From Oscillospiraceae bacterium (lineage in GTDB: Bacteria; Bacillota; Clostridia; Oscillospirales; Ruminococcaceae), in contig BQOK01000001.1 of assembly GCA_022835495.1 (NCBI GenBank), positions 3,410,001 to 3,474,000 on the forward strand: a stretch of DNA of 64,000 bases, in the 5' to 3' direction. Position numbers and translations under genes: made by a program. The notes beneath the pieces were generated by a model that saw nothing but the letters and a program-made list of their open reading frames with translations, was not told the DNA's origin and ran no database searches. Shown here in pieces: positions 1-7,679 of the stretch. How positions within the stretch are numbered: the first letter of the stretch is position 1; every line of letters begins with the position of its first letter.

Positions 1-174
1 ATCAACTTCCTGCTCACACCGCTGTGGCTCAACATCATGTACGGCAAGGCATTTGTGATTTTCAGCACCGCCAAGATCATAAAAAATATCCTGAAACTCC
101 CCATTGATGTGGCCCTTTTATATGGTGCCCTGCGCATGGCGCAGCGTGCCGGGCAGCGCCCGGCCGGGGTGTAA
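1..174 (+). CDS. ECF transporter S component, FolT-like (C-terminal end only)
   Basis: The window opens inside this gene; 57 residues and a TAA are visible. The fragment reads LTPLWLNIMYGKAF followed by a lysine-rich turn and a final hydrophobic helix. That pattern resembles the last membrane segments of substrate-binding (S) components of energy-coupling-factor transporters of the folate type, which bind a vitamin in the membrane and associate with an EcfT/EcfA energising module. A strong terminator follows immediately, so this is the last gene of its transcript. Family is inferred from a short fragment; the substrate is a guess. Confidence 0.55.
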   Translation: MNFLLTPLWLNIMYGKAFVIFSTAKIIKNILKLPIDVALLYGALRMAQRAGQRPAGV

Positions 175-180
175 ACGCAC

Positions 181-221
181 AAAGGCGCACCTTCCAACCG
201 GAAGGCGCGCCTTTGTTTTTT
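181..221 (+). terminator. Intrinsic terminator after the ECF S-component gene
   Basis: A 15-base arm, four-base loop AACC and matching arm (one A-C mismatch) form a GC-rich hairpin, followed by GTTTTTT. It lies 6 bases after the stop codon at 174. Confidence 0.85.
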
Positions 222-241
222 CGTCTGCTTTACATTATAAT

Positions 242-281
242 AAAGCAAGAGCCCCCGGCCAAAGCCGGGGGCTCTTGCTTT
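242..281 (-). terminator. Hairpin downstream of the DAACS symporter gene
   Basis: A perfect stem of AAGCAAGAGCCCCCGGC with loop CAAA and its complement sits about 35 bases past the symporter stop. On the minus strand it is followed by the T-rich TTTATTATAAT, so it can end that operon. Confidence 0.75.
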
Positions 282-314
282 TGAGGAGGGGTCTCGGGAA
301 AGAAAGAGAGAATC

Positions 315-1520
315 TTACAGCTCTACAGTGGCGGTCTGCTCGGCCATGTGGTGCTTTTCCGCATAGCCGGTCAGGATCAGGGTCAGCGCGCCGTCGCCGG
401 TCACGTTGCAGGCGGTGCCGAAGCTGTCCTGCAGAGCGAACACGGCCAGCATCAGGGCGGTGCCGTCCTCGCCAAAGCCCAGAACGCCGGTGATCAGGCC
501 CAGGGAGGCCATCACGGTGCCGCCGGGAACGCCGGGGGCGCCGATGGCGAAGATGCCCAGCAGGATGCAGAACAGCACCATGGTGCCCACCGCGGGCAGA
601 TGGCCATACAGCACCTGAGACACGGTCATAACAAAGAACACTTCCGTCAGCACCGAGCCGCACAGGTGGATGTTGGCGAACAGGGGGATACCAAAGCTCA
701 CCATATCCTTGCGCAGGTTCTTGCTCTTGCCGGCGCACTCCAGGGCCACAGCCAGGGTGGCCGCGCTGGACATGGTGCCCACGGCGGTCAGGTAAGCGGG
801 GCCGTAGTGCTTGAGCACTTCCCAGGGGTTGCGGCCGGAGTAAGCGCCGGCCACGCCGTACAGAACGGCCAGCCAGATGTAGTGGCCCAGCATCACGATC
901 ACAATCACGATCAGGAACACAGGCAGCTGCTTGGTGATAGAGCCCTCCCAGGCCAGGCCCAGGAAGGTGGTGGCGATAAAGAAGGGCAGCAGGGGAATGA
1001 TGACCTTCTTCACGATGTCCAGGATGATGTTCTGGAACTCAGCCAGCACGGTGGAGATGGTGCCCGCCTTGGTCCACACGGCGGCCAGGCCGATCAGCAC
1101 GCTGAACACCAGGGCGCTCATCACGGGCATGATCTGCGGGATGTCCAGCTGGAACGCCACAGCGGGCAGCTCATGCAGCCCTTCCACACTGTTGGCGATG
1201 CTCAGGTGCGGGATGATGCCGAAGCCGGCGCCCATGGACATGAAGGCGGCCAGCACGCTGGAAGCGTAAGCAATCACGATGGCAACGCCCAGCATTTTGG
1301 TGGCGCTGTTGCCCAGCTTGGTGATGGAGGGGGCGATAAAGCCGATGATGATCAGGGGCACGCAGAAGTTGATCACCTGGCCCATGATGTATTTCAGGGT
1401 GACGACGATCTGCATCACGCCGACGCCCCAGCCCTCGTTGGGAATGAAAAGGCCCAGAACGATACCGATAGCGATGGCCAGCAGCAGGCGCGCCGGCAGG
1501 CTAGTCAAAAACTTTTTCAT
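315..1520 (-). CDS. Dicarboxylate/amino acid:cation symporter (DAACS family, SstT/GltP-like)
   Basis: This 401-residue polytopic membrane protein should take up an amino acid or dicarboxylate with Na+ or H+. Visible family marks are the serine-containing motif GTMSSAATL near residue 246, the IGAPGVPGG re-entrant loop segment, and the C-terminal ALQDSFGTACNVTGDGALT motif that forms substrate and cation sites in DAACS carriers. It is the last gene of a minus-strand unit with RidA and an L-cysteine desulfidase homologue, which suggests cysteine, serine or threonine as substrate. SstT (serine/threonine) is the closest functional model, but the substrate is inferred from context only. The gap to the upstream gene is 96 bases with no obvious promoter. 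Confidence 0.85.
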   Translation of the reverse strand: MKKFLTSLPARLLLAIAIGIVLGLFIPNEGWGVGVMQIVVTLKYIMGQVINFCVPLIIIGFIAPSITKLGNSATKMLGVAIVIAYASSVLAAFMSMGAGFGIIPHLSIANSVEGLHELPAVAFQLDIPQIMPVMSALVFSVLIGLAAVWTKAGTISTVLAEFQNIILDIVKKVIIPLLPFFIATTFLGLAWEGSITKQLPVFLIVIVIVMLGHYIWLAVLYGVAGAYSGRNPWEVLKHYGPAYLTAVGTMSSAATLAVALECAGKSKNLRKDMVSFGIPLFANIHLCGSVLTEVFFVMTVSQVLYGHLPAVGTMVLFCILLGIFAIGAPGVPGGTVMASLGLITGVLGFGEDGTALMLAVFALQDSFGTACNVTGDGALTLILTGYAEKHHMAEQTATVEL

Positions 1521-1616
1521 ACAAAATTCCTCTCTTTACGTGTCTCTCTGTGTGATTGGCTGCGATTCTCTCTCAAAAAAGTACCTGAATGCGGTTTACC
1601 CCTCCCGCAAAAGGGT

Positions 1617-2933
1617 TCAGGCTTCCCTTTTATTGAGCATCATTTCCAGGATGGCCGCATCCATGGGGCCGGACCCTTCGTTGCCCAATTTGGCAAAGTT
1701 ATCAATAGTATATTCCACATTGTCTTCCACAATGCCGTCGGTGCTCTCCACCCGCACGCCCCGCATGGCCATGAAAGCCGCCTGGAACGCCGCGTTCACG
1801 CAGGTCGAGATCTTCAGCGAGCAGTCGGCCTTGGCGCCGTCGCACAGCATGCCGGTCACATCGCCGATCATGTTGTGGATCGCGCGGCAGATTTCGTCGT
1901 AGCCGCCGCCCAAAAGGTATGTAATGCCGCAGGCGGCACCCGTGCCCGCCACCGAGGCGCCGCACATGGCTGAAAGGCGCCCGAATTTGGACTTGATCCG
2001 AATGGCGATCAGGTTGCTCAGGGTGACGGCCCGCACCATTTTATCCTCGGGGATCTCCTTCCACTTGGCCAGCGAAACCACCGGCATGGTAGTGGTGATG
2101 CCCTGGTTGCCGCTGCCGGAGTTTGCCACCACCGAGAACGGCGCGCCCGCCATGCGGGCGTCGGCACCGGCGGTGGTAATGATCATGGAGTTGGTCACCA
2201 TGTCGCGGGTCATAACGCCCGCGCGGCAGTTGCGTTCCAGGTTCGGCCCAATGGCCAGACCGTAATCCTTTTCCATACCCCGCTCGCAGATCTCGCCGTT
2301 TACCGAGATGGCCGAGCGGATGATGTCGATGGGGTCGTTCATCGGGTCGAGCTCTTTGTCGCAGAAGTCATAGATCTTGCGCACGGTCAAAAACGCGGCG
2401 ATCTCCTCCGGGGTGACCACGTCGCGGCCGGTGTCCACCGGGGCGTTCGGGTCTGCCTTAAAGACCTCCTTGCCGTCCACCTCCAGCAGCACCAGGTTGG
2501 TGTGCAGGTCGGCGATCACAGCGCGGGCGCTGTGGGTGGGGCCGTAAACGGTCACGTCGATGTAGAGCTTCTGCGGCACCTTGGCCAGCTCCACATTCAC
2601 CTTGCCGGTTTCCACCAGCAGCTCGGCGGCCTTGTAAACGTCGTCCGACACGCCGTTGATGACCTCCAGCTTGCGCTCGGGCGCGGCCGCCGCCGCGCCG
2701 ATGGCGGCTGCGTAGGGCATGCCGGTATAGCTTGTGCCGGGAATGCCCGCAGCCATGGCGTTCTTGATGATATTGGTGGAGGCCTTGACCTCCATGCGCT
2801 GGATTGCCTCGCCCAGCTTGTTCAGCTCAGCCCCCGCATACGCGCCGGTCAGAGCGATCGCGCCGGGCTCCGTACAGCCTGTGGCCAGTTCCATTTCGCT
2901 GTTCAAAATGCGGAAAAACATTGTTTTATCCAT
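1617..2933 (-). CDS. cyuA: L-cysteine desulfidase / UPF0597 family (CyuA/YhaM-like)
   Basis: A 438-residue protein of the iron-sulfur desulfidase / serine dehydratase alpha-like family (UPF0597). Characterised members break L-cysteine into sulfide, ammonia and pyruvate through 2-aminoacrylate. The N-terminal signature LATGCTEPGAIAL carries Cys20, expected to bind the [4Fe-4S] cluster, and further cysteines appear in AMCGASVAGTGAACG and MLCDGAKADCSLK in the C-terminal half, as the family requires. Its start is 17 bases after the RidA stop. RidA removes exactly the 2-aminoacrylate this enzyme would release, which strengthens the call. Serine dehydration rather than cysteine desulfuration cannot be excluded. 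Confidence 0.85.
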   Translation of the reverse strand: MDKTMFFRILNSEMELATGCTEPGAIALTGAYAGAELNKLGEAIQRMEVKASTNIIKNAMAAGIPGTSYTGMPYAAAIGAAAAAPERKLEVINGVSDDVYKAAELLVETGKVNVELAKVPQKLYIDVTVYGPTHSARAVIADLHTNLVLLEVDGKEVFKADPNAPVDTGRDVVTPEEIAAFLTVRKIYDFCDKELDPMNDPIDIIRSAISVNGEICERGMEKDYGLAIGPNLERNCRAGVMTRDMVTNSMIITTAGADARMAGAPFSVVANSGSGNQGITTTMPVVSLAKWKEIPEDKMVRAVTLSNLIAIRIKSKFGRLSAMCGASVAGTGAACGITYLLGGGYDEICRAIHNMIGDVTGMLCDGAKADCSLKISTCVNAAFQAAFMAMRGVRVESTDGIVEDNVEYTIDNFAKLGNEGSGPMDAAILEMMLNKREA

Positions 2934-2949
2934 ATTGCACGCTCTCCTG

Positions 2950-3324
2950 TTACTTTACTGCGATACATTCGATCTCAAGGGGTGCGCCAAGGGGCAGCTT
3001 TGCCACCTGGAAGGCGCTGCGGCTGGGGTAGGGCGCCTTGAAGTGCTTTGCATATACCTCATTCATGCCGGCAAAATCGCCCATATCCGCCAGGAACACC
3101 GTGGTTTTTACCACATTTTCCAGTCCCATGCCCTGCTCTGCCAAAATGGCGGACAGGTTTTTCAGGGCCTGCTCGGTCTGCGCTGCAATGCCCTCGGGGA
3201 TCTTGCCCGTGGCCGGATCTACCGGCAGCTGGCCAGACACAAACACCATCCCGCCTGCAAGGATTCCCTGGGAGTACGGCCCAATGGCGGCCGGGGCCCC
3301 CGCCGTGCTGATCGGCTCTTTCAT
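2950..3324 (-). CDS. ridA: RidA family 2-iminobutanoate/2-iminopropanoate deaminase
   Basis: A protein of about 124 residues with the RidA/YjgF fold. It shows GPYSQG near the N-terminus, the substrate arginine in PSRSAFQVAKLPLGAP and the IECIA cysteine strand. RidA hydrolyses reactive imines such as 2-aminoacrylate to keto acids and ammonia in the cytoplasm. An in-frame ATG exists at 3333, but GTAGGAG abuts it with one base of spacing; the ATG at 3324 is 9 bases from that site and is preferred. First gene of the ridA-cyuA-symporter unit, downstream of a consensus promoter at 3388-3416. Confidence 0.9.
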   Translation of the reverse strand: MKEPISTAGAPAAIGPYSQGILAGGMVFVSGQLPVDPATGKIPEGIAAQTEQALKNLSAILAEQGMGLENVVKTTVFLADMGDFAGMNEVYAKHFKAPYPSRSAFQVAKLPLGAPLEIECIAVK

Positions 3325-3387
3325 CACTCTCATCTCCTACTCTGTCCATTTGGGGCATCCCGCACAGATTCCCCCGTTTCTACGCTC

Positions 3388-3416
3388 ATTGTAGTCGCTT
3401 TAAATGCAAGTGTCAA
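3388..3416 (-). promoter_or_regulatory. Sigma-A type promoter of the ridA-cyuA operon
   Basis: On the minus strand TTGACA (3411-3416) and TACAAT (3388-3393) are separated by 17 bases, essentially the vegetative consensus, about 64 bases upstream of the ridA start. Confidence 0.8.
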
Positions 3417-3420
3417 TAAT

Positions 3421-3450
3421 TTATCACTACGATAAATAATTATTATCACT
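3421..3450. promoter_or_regulatory. Tandem TTATCACT boxes just upstream of the ridA promoter
   Basis: Two identical octamers TTATCACT at 3421-3428 and 3443-3450 lie 22 bases apart (about two helical turns), within an A/T-rich stretch that also forms an imperfect inverted repeat (AATAATTTATC against GATAAATAATTATT). They begin 5 bases upstream of the -35 hexamer, a position suited to an activator. The divergent YheO-family regulator is the obvious candidate binder; this is inference. Confidence 0.5.
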
Positions 3451-3704
3451 TTGCCGAACAATTTGTTGCTAATTTGTGAACTATGCCTATAGATTTTTCT
3501 TCTTTTTTCGTTATACTCTTCCTTATCTTCCAAAAAGCTCCAAACAAAACAAAAACAGCGGTGTTTTTCATCCTGCAAAAATAAGAAAGCAAGCTTTTCC
3601 CTTCTCTCAATTCCAGCGTTGGCCTGGCAGGCGGCGCAGCAAAGGCTGGGCCCCGGGGCCATTAAAAGCTCTTATTTATTGCGAAGTAACCTAAAAGACG
3701 CTGC

Positions 3705-3733
3705 TTGCATTGCGGTAAGGGGTATGTTATACT
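3705..3733 (+). promoter_or_regulatory. Promoter of the YheO-family regulator gene
   Basis: TTGCAT (3705-3710), 17-base spacer, TATACT (3728-3733), about 54 bases before the start codon at 3787. The stretch between this promoter and the divergent ridA promoter holds no gene. Confidence 0.6.
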
Positions 3734-3786
3734 TTTTTACAATGATAACTTTTTCTCAGCATTACGGGAAAAGAGGCGAAAACCGG

Positions 3787-4446
3787 ATGCACTTTTTGTT
3801 AGAACAATATAAGGTCATGGTGGAATTTTTGGGCCAGGCCCTGGGCGGCGACTACGAGGTGGTGCTGCACGATCTGAGCGAGGGGCACAACGCCATTGTG
3901 GCCATTGCCAACGGCGGGATCAGCGGCCGGGGGGTGGGCGCCCCCCTCACCAACATGGCCCTGCGCTTTCTGGCGGACCGCGAATACGAACGCCACGATT
4001 ATAAGGTGGGGTATCGGGGCGTTTCCCGCGCCAAAACCGAACTCCACTCCTCCACCATGTTCATCAAGGACGAGGCGGGCCGGCTGATCGGCATGCTGTG
4101 CGTGAATTTTGACCCCGCCCACTGCGTGCAGGCGGCCAATGCCGTGCTGGCACTGTGCGGCCTGCCGGGCATGAGCCTGCAGACAGGCGAGGACGCGGGC
4201 GCCTCGGCCGGCGCCGAAACCTTTGTGGGCAGCGTGCCGGATGCGGTGCGCAGCGCCATCGAAGAGGTGACCGGCGCCACCGGTGTGCCCGCCAGCCGCC
4301 TGACCATGGAGGAAAAGATCCGCATTGTGGACGCATTGAACCAGGGGGGGCTTTTCTATTTAAAGGGTGCGGTGAGCGAGGTTGCGGCGCAGCTGGGCTC
4401 CAGCGAGGCCACCGTTTACCGGTACCTGAGTAAGCTGAAAAACTGA
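3787..4446 (+). CDS. YheO/DauR-family transcriptional regulator (PAS-like + HTH)
   Basis: A 219-residue protein with an N-terminal YheO-type PAS-like domain (roughly residues 5-115, with EVVLHDLSEGHNAIVAIANG and a ligand-type cavity region) and a C-terminal YheO/DauR helix-turn-helix (residues about 165-219, ending GAVSEVAAQLGSSEATVYRYLSKLKN). The ATG at 3787 has GAGG 10 bases upstream; an open extension to 3619 has no ribosome site and lacks family similarity. It is divergent from ridA-cyuA-symporter and probably controls that unit in response to an amino acid such as cysteine. DauR of the same family responds to D-arginine metabolism, so the effector here is unproven. Confidence 0.85.
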   Translation: MHFLLEQYKVMVEFLGQALGGDYEVVLHDLSEGHNAIVAIANGGISGRGVGAPLTNMALRFLADREYERHDYKVGYRGVSRAKTELHSSTMFIKDEAGRLIGMLCVNFDPAHCVQAANAVLALCGLPGMSLQTGEDAGASAGAETFVGSVPDAVRSAIEEVTGATGVPASRLTMEEKIRIVDALNQGGLFYLKGAVSEVAAQLGSSEATVYRYLSKLKN

Positions 4447-4483
4447 AAAAGCGGCCGCTGCTTTGGTGCAGCGGCCGCTTTTT
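4446..4483. terminator. Bidirectional terminator between convergent regulator and TauE-type genes
   Basis: AAAAAGCGGCCGCTG, an eight-base loop and CAGCGGCCGCTTTTT form a perfect 15-base stem with A and T runs on both sides, starting at the regulator stop codon and ending 6 bases from the end of the convergent permease gene. Confidence 0.9.
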
Positions 4484-4488
4484 GCTTT

Positions 4489-5283
4489 TCATACTCCGGC
4501 AAAGGTCTCCCACAAAAGGTTGCCCAGCAAAAGGCACAGCACGCACAGCATCATGGGGCGGATAAACCGCGCCCCCTTTTTCAGCGCAAACCCGCTGCCC
4601 AGCAAATGCCCCAGCACCCCAAACACGGCGGCGGGCAGCGCCACCGCGTACAGCACCTTGCCGGCCAGCACCACCGTGATCACCGAGGCATAATTGCTGG
4701 CCAGGTTCAAAAGCTTCGCGTTGCCCGAAGCGCTGCGCAGATCATAGCCCATCAGGGCCGAAAACGCCAGGATTGCAAAGGTGCCGGTGCCCGGGCCGAT
4801 CAGCCCGTCGTATCCCCCTATAAAAAAGCCGATGGCCAGCGCCAGCGCCCATTTTTTGCCCGGCGCCAATTCGCCCGAGCGGTCCGCCTCCGGCAGGCTG
4901 CGCCGTGCCAGGATCACCACCGCCGCCACGGGCAGCAGGATGAGCAGAATGATCTTCAGCGCCCTGTCCGGCAAAAACAAAACGACCTGGCTGGCGATCC
5001 CGCTGCCCAAAAAGCTGGCCGCGGCGGCCAGCAGGCCCACTTTCAGCTCCAGCGCGCCGTTTTTAAAAAAACGCGCGGTGGAAAAGGTGGTCCCGATGGC
5101 GGAGGAGAGCTTGTTGCAGCCGTACACATAATGCATGGGGATGCCGGTGGCCATGTAGGCGGGCAGGGCGATCAGGCCGCCGCCGCCCGCCGCCGCGTCC
5201 ACAAAGCCCGCCAGGCCCACCAGCAGGCACAAAAAAACCATGGTGGGCAGCGGCAGGGTGGTCAATACAGACATTTGTTTCAC
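4489..5283 (-). CDS. Sulfite exporter TauE/SafE family permease (TSUP)
   Basis: A 264-residue membrane protein with about eight hydrophobic segments. The N-terminal GLAGFVDAAAGGGGLIALPA and the mid-protein GGYDGLIGPGTGTF are the paired signature loops of the TSUP family, whose members move sulfite, sulfoacetate, sulfate or other organic anions. It stands alone between two terminators. The neighbouring cysteine desulfidase unit makes a role in sulfur export tempting, but the genes are convergent with the regulator and not co-transcribed, so this is only a suggestion. Confidence 0.88.
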   Translation of the reverse strand: MKQMSVLTTLPLPTMVFLCLLVGLAGFVDAAAGGGGLIALPAYMATGIPMHYVYGCNKLSSAIGTTFSTARFFKNGALELKVGLLAAAASFLGSGIASQVVLFLPDRALKIILLILLPVAAVVILARRSLPEADRSGELAPGKKWALALAIGFFIGGYDGLIGPGTGTFAILAFSALMGYDLRSASGNAKLLNLASNYASVITVVLAGKVLYAVALPAAVFGVLGHLLGSGFALKKGARFIRPMMLCVLCLLLGNLLWETFAGV

Positions 5284-5386
5284 TTCCCGGAGTTTGTGGG
5301 GGCGCGGGCGTTTTTGTCAGCTTCCGTGCGCGCCTTTTAGACGATACCACAAACCGCTCCGCCGCGCAAGAGGCAAACGCCGCGTC

Positions 5387-5428
5387 AAAAAGGGCGGGCG
5401 GATTGCAGCCGCAGTCCGCCCGCCCTTT
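5387..5428 (-). terminator. Terminator of the amidohydrolase gene
   Basis: GGGCGGGCGGA and TCCGCCCGCCC form an 11-base perfect stem around a 12-base loop, followed on the minus strand by CTTTTTG. It begins about 22 bases past the stop codon at 5451. Confidence 0.85.
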
Positions 5429-5450
5429 CTTTGCCGCCGTATCCGGGCCC

Positions 5451-7031
5451 TCAGGCCCCGTACACTTTTTCCCCCGCCTTGTAGGTGGCCTCCACCCGCA
5501 CCGAGCGCAGTTCTTCTGCCTCCACCGCGGTGGGGTCGGCCGACAGCAGCACCAGATCGGCTGTCTTGCCGGGCGCAAGGCTGCCCTTTTCGCCCTCTTC
5601 ATGGTACTGGTAAGCCCCATACACCGTAAGGCCCCGCAGCGCCTCCAGCGCGCTTATCTGCTGGCCCGCGGCCAGGCTCACGCCGCCCTTGGTGCGGCGG
5701 TTCACCGCGCAGTACAAAATATCCATGCAGTCCGGCGGCAGCACCGGCGAGTCCATGTGGAAGGTATAGGGGATGCCCAGCCGCACCGTGTCTGCCGCGG
5801 GGCTGATGTTCCGCGCCCGCTCCAGGCCGAAGTTTCGGATGTGGGTATCGCCCCAATACCAGGTGTGAGCCACAAAATAGCTGGGGATGATGCCCGCCGC
5901 CTTTACCGCGGGCAGTTGGTCCGGCCGCAAAAGCTGGGCGTGGATCATCACATTGCGCTGGGTGCTGGGCACAGTGTGGGCGGCAAGGAACTGGGCCGCC
6001 GCCGCATCCCCGTTGCAGTGGCACAGCAGCTGCATACCCTCGGCCTGGGCCGCGCCCACAAACTCCCGCACCTGGGCGTCGGTGTAAATGGGGTAGCCCA
6101 CATAGCCCGCCTCCCCGCCAAGATAAGGCGTCGTGACCCAGGCGGTGCGGCCCTGGGGGCTGCCGTCCAGAAAAATTTTATAGCCGCCGATTTTAAACCG
6201 GCCGCTGTACCGCTGCCGGAACTCCGGCAGCCGGCCCGGCAGGCCGGCATTCTCCTTCATGTCGCAGTAGCCCACTACGTCGAGCGCCAGCTCGCCGGCG
6301 CGGGCCGCCTCCGCCAGCAGCTGCGCCTCGGCCTGCTTCATAAAGCCGTCCTGCGCCGTGGTGATGCCGTGGCTCAGGTAGGCCTGCTGGCCCCGGCGCA
6401 GCAGCTCCCGCGCCCCTTTTTGGCCGGCGGGCATGGCTTTCGCCACCATTTCGGAAAAGGCCAGCTCCTCCAGATATCCGTTTGGTTCCCCCGCCTCGTC
6501 CCGGCCGATCCGCCCGCCCTGCGGGTCGGCCGTTTGGCGGGTAATGCCCATCTGCCCCAGCACAAGGCTGCTCACGCAGCCCATGTGGCCGCTGGCATGC
6601 CCCAAAACCACCGGGTACCCCGGCAGCGCTGCGTCCAAAAACTGCCGGGTGGGGTGGGTGCGGCCGGGCAGGTCGTTGTGGTCGTAACCGGTGCCGATCA
6701 CCGGCGTGCCGGGCGCGATGTTGTTTTTGCGCACAAATTCCCGCAGCCGCCGGGCGATCTCGTCCAAACTGTCGGCGCCGGTCAGGCTTGCGTATTGCAG
6801 GTTGTTTGCGAACTGCACAAGATGGCTGTGGGCGTCGATAAAGCCGGGCAGCAGGGCCCGCCCCTCCAGGTCCACAGGCTCTGCCCCGGGGGCCGCGCGC
6901 CGCAGCGCTTCCAGCGGCCCCACCGCCGCAATGCGCTCCCCCCTCACCAGCACGGCCTCAGGGCGCATGCACGCCTCGTCCATGGTGAGCACCGGGCCGC
7001 CGTAAAACAGTTTTTCCCGTTCCTTGTACAT
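5451..7031 (-). CDS. YtcJ-like metal-dependent amidohydrolase
   Basis: A 526-residue amidohydrolase-superfamily enzyme of the YtcJ/exoenzyme-regulatory type (Amidohydro_3). The metal motif LLPGFIDAHSHL is near residue 68. Further histidines occur in GYDHND, LGHASGHMG, MQLLCHCNGDAA, MIHAQLLRPDQ and FHMDSPV, and the C-terminal SLAPGKTADLVLLSADP strand closes the composite beta domain. No secretion signal is seen, so it should act in the cytoplasm. Family members hydrolyse C-N bonds of varied, mostly unknown substrates. It is a single-gene unit whose start codon directly follows a 15-base-pair hairpin and six T residues. Confidence 0.88.
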   Translation of the reverse strand: MYKEREKLFYGGPVLTMDEACMRPEAVLVRGERIAAVGPLEALRRAAPGAEPVDLEGRALLPGFIDAHSHLVQFANNLQYASLTGADSLDEIARRLREFVRKNNIAPGTPVIGTGYDHNDLPGRTHPTRQFLDAALPGYPVVLGHASGHMGCVSSLVLGQMGITRQTADPQGGRIGRDEAGEPNGYLEELAFSEMVAKAMPAGQKGARELLRRGQQAYLSHGITTAQDGFMKQAEAQLLAEAARAGELALDVVGYCDMKENAGLPGRLPEFRQRYSGRFKIGGYKIFLDGSPQGRTAWVTTPYLGGEAGYVGYPIYTDAQVREFVGAAQAEGMQLLCHCNGDAAAAQFLAAHTVPSTQRNVMIHAQLLRPDQLPAVKAAGIIPSYFVAHTWYWGDTHIRNFGLERARNISPAADTVRLGIPYTFHMDSPVLPPDCMDILYCAVNRRTKGGVSLAAGQQISALEALRGLTVYGAYQYHEEGEKGSLAPGKTADLVLLSADPTAVEAEELRSVRVEATYKAGEKVYGA

Positions 7032-7037
7032 AAAAAA

Positions 7038-7076
7038 TCACATCCTTGTGGTGGATAGGATACCACAAGGATGTGA
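7038..7076 (-). promoter_or_regulatory. Hairpin abutting the amidohydrolase start codon
   Basis: Two perfect 15-base arms (TCACATCCTTGTGGT and its complement, 7038-7052 and 7062-7076) with a nine-base loop are followed on the minus strand by TTTTTT and then ATG. The downstream arm contains AAGGA, the only Shine-Dalgarno-like sequence for the gene. It can act as an intrinsic terminator for read-through from the acetyltransferase gene and also hide the ribosome site. Confidence 0.7.
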
Positions 7077-7192
7077 ACAAATTACCCCATTTGCTCAAAC
7101 TTTTCGCCTATTGTCCTGCTGGCACCGGCCGCCTGTGCTTCCTTCAAAGCAGCCGTTTTGAACCGGCCCTGCAAATGCAAAGCTGCGGCGGG

Positions 7193-7633
7193 CTATTGCA
7201 CCGTAAATTCAGTCCATTCGATCTGGTTATATTGCATTACATGCTTTGCCCTTTTCATGCCAAGTTTCTCATAAAACGGGATGGCATTTTCATTTGCGAT
7301 CAGGTACACGGCAATGTCCTTTTCGCCGCCGGCTTTGTCATGCGCAGTTTTCATGAGCCGCCTTCCGATGCCTTGCCCTTCGTAATCCCGGGCAACTCCC
7401 AAATCCGTTACATAAAGCCAATACACATAATCTGTCAGTCCAAATAAAACGCCAACCATTAAGCCGCTCCCGTTTCTTGCGGTAAGGCTGATCGAAACAT
7501 TGTTTACAAGCTTGGCGATTCTTTCTTTAAACCGTTCCTTCGGATATTGCGATCCCAAATCGGTCCTTTTTAGAAAAGCGATATATTCCTCTGCCGATAT
7601 CCGCTCTTCTTTAATTTCTATCTCTTCACGCAT
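7193..7633 (-). CDS. GNAT family N-acetyltransferase
   Basis: About 146 residues starting at the ATG at 7633, which has AGGGAG seven bases upstream; the longer open frame to 7708 lacks a site. The acetyl-CoA motif is LGVARDYEGQGIGRRLMKTAHDKA (the QGIGRRL pyrophosphate loop is near residue 90), followed by NENAIPFYEKLGMKRA, the usual final helix and strand. It transfers an acetyl group from acetyl-CoA to an unknown amine. Base composition is more A/T-rich than the neighbours, hinting at separate acquisition. Confidence 0.85.
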   Translation of the reverse strand: MREEIEIKEERISAEEYIAFLKRTDLGSQYPKERFKERIAKLVNNVSISLTARNGSGLMVGVLFGLTDYVYWLYVTDLGVARDYEGQGIGRRLMKTAHDKAGGEKDIAVYLIANENAIPFYEKLGMKRAKHVMQYNQIEWTEFTVQ

Positions 7634-7679
7634 AAAAGCTCTCCCTTTCTGCCACCCCGGGAATTCAAGCGCCAGCGCA

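Noticed and set aside
2950-3333. Use of the first ATG (3333) for ridA
   Set aside because: The GGAG is only one base from it; the ATG nine bases further has proper spacing and the resulting N-terminus matches RidA proteins.
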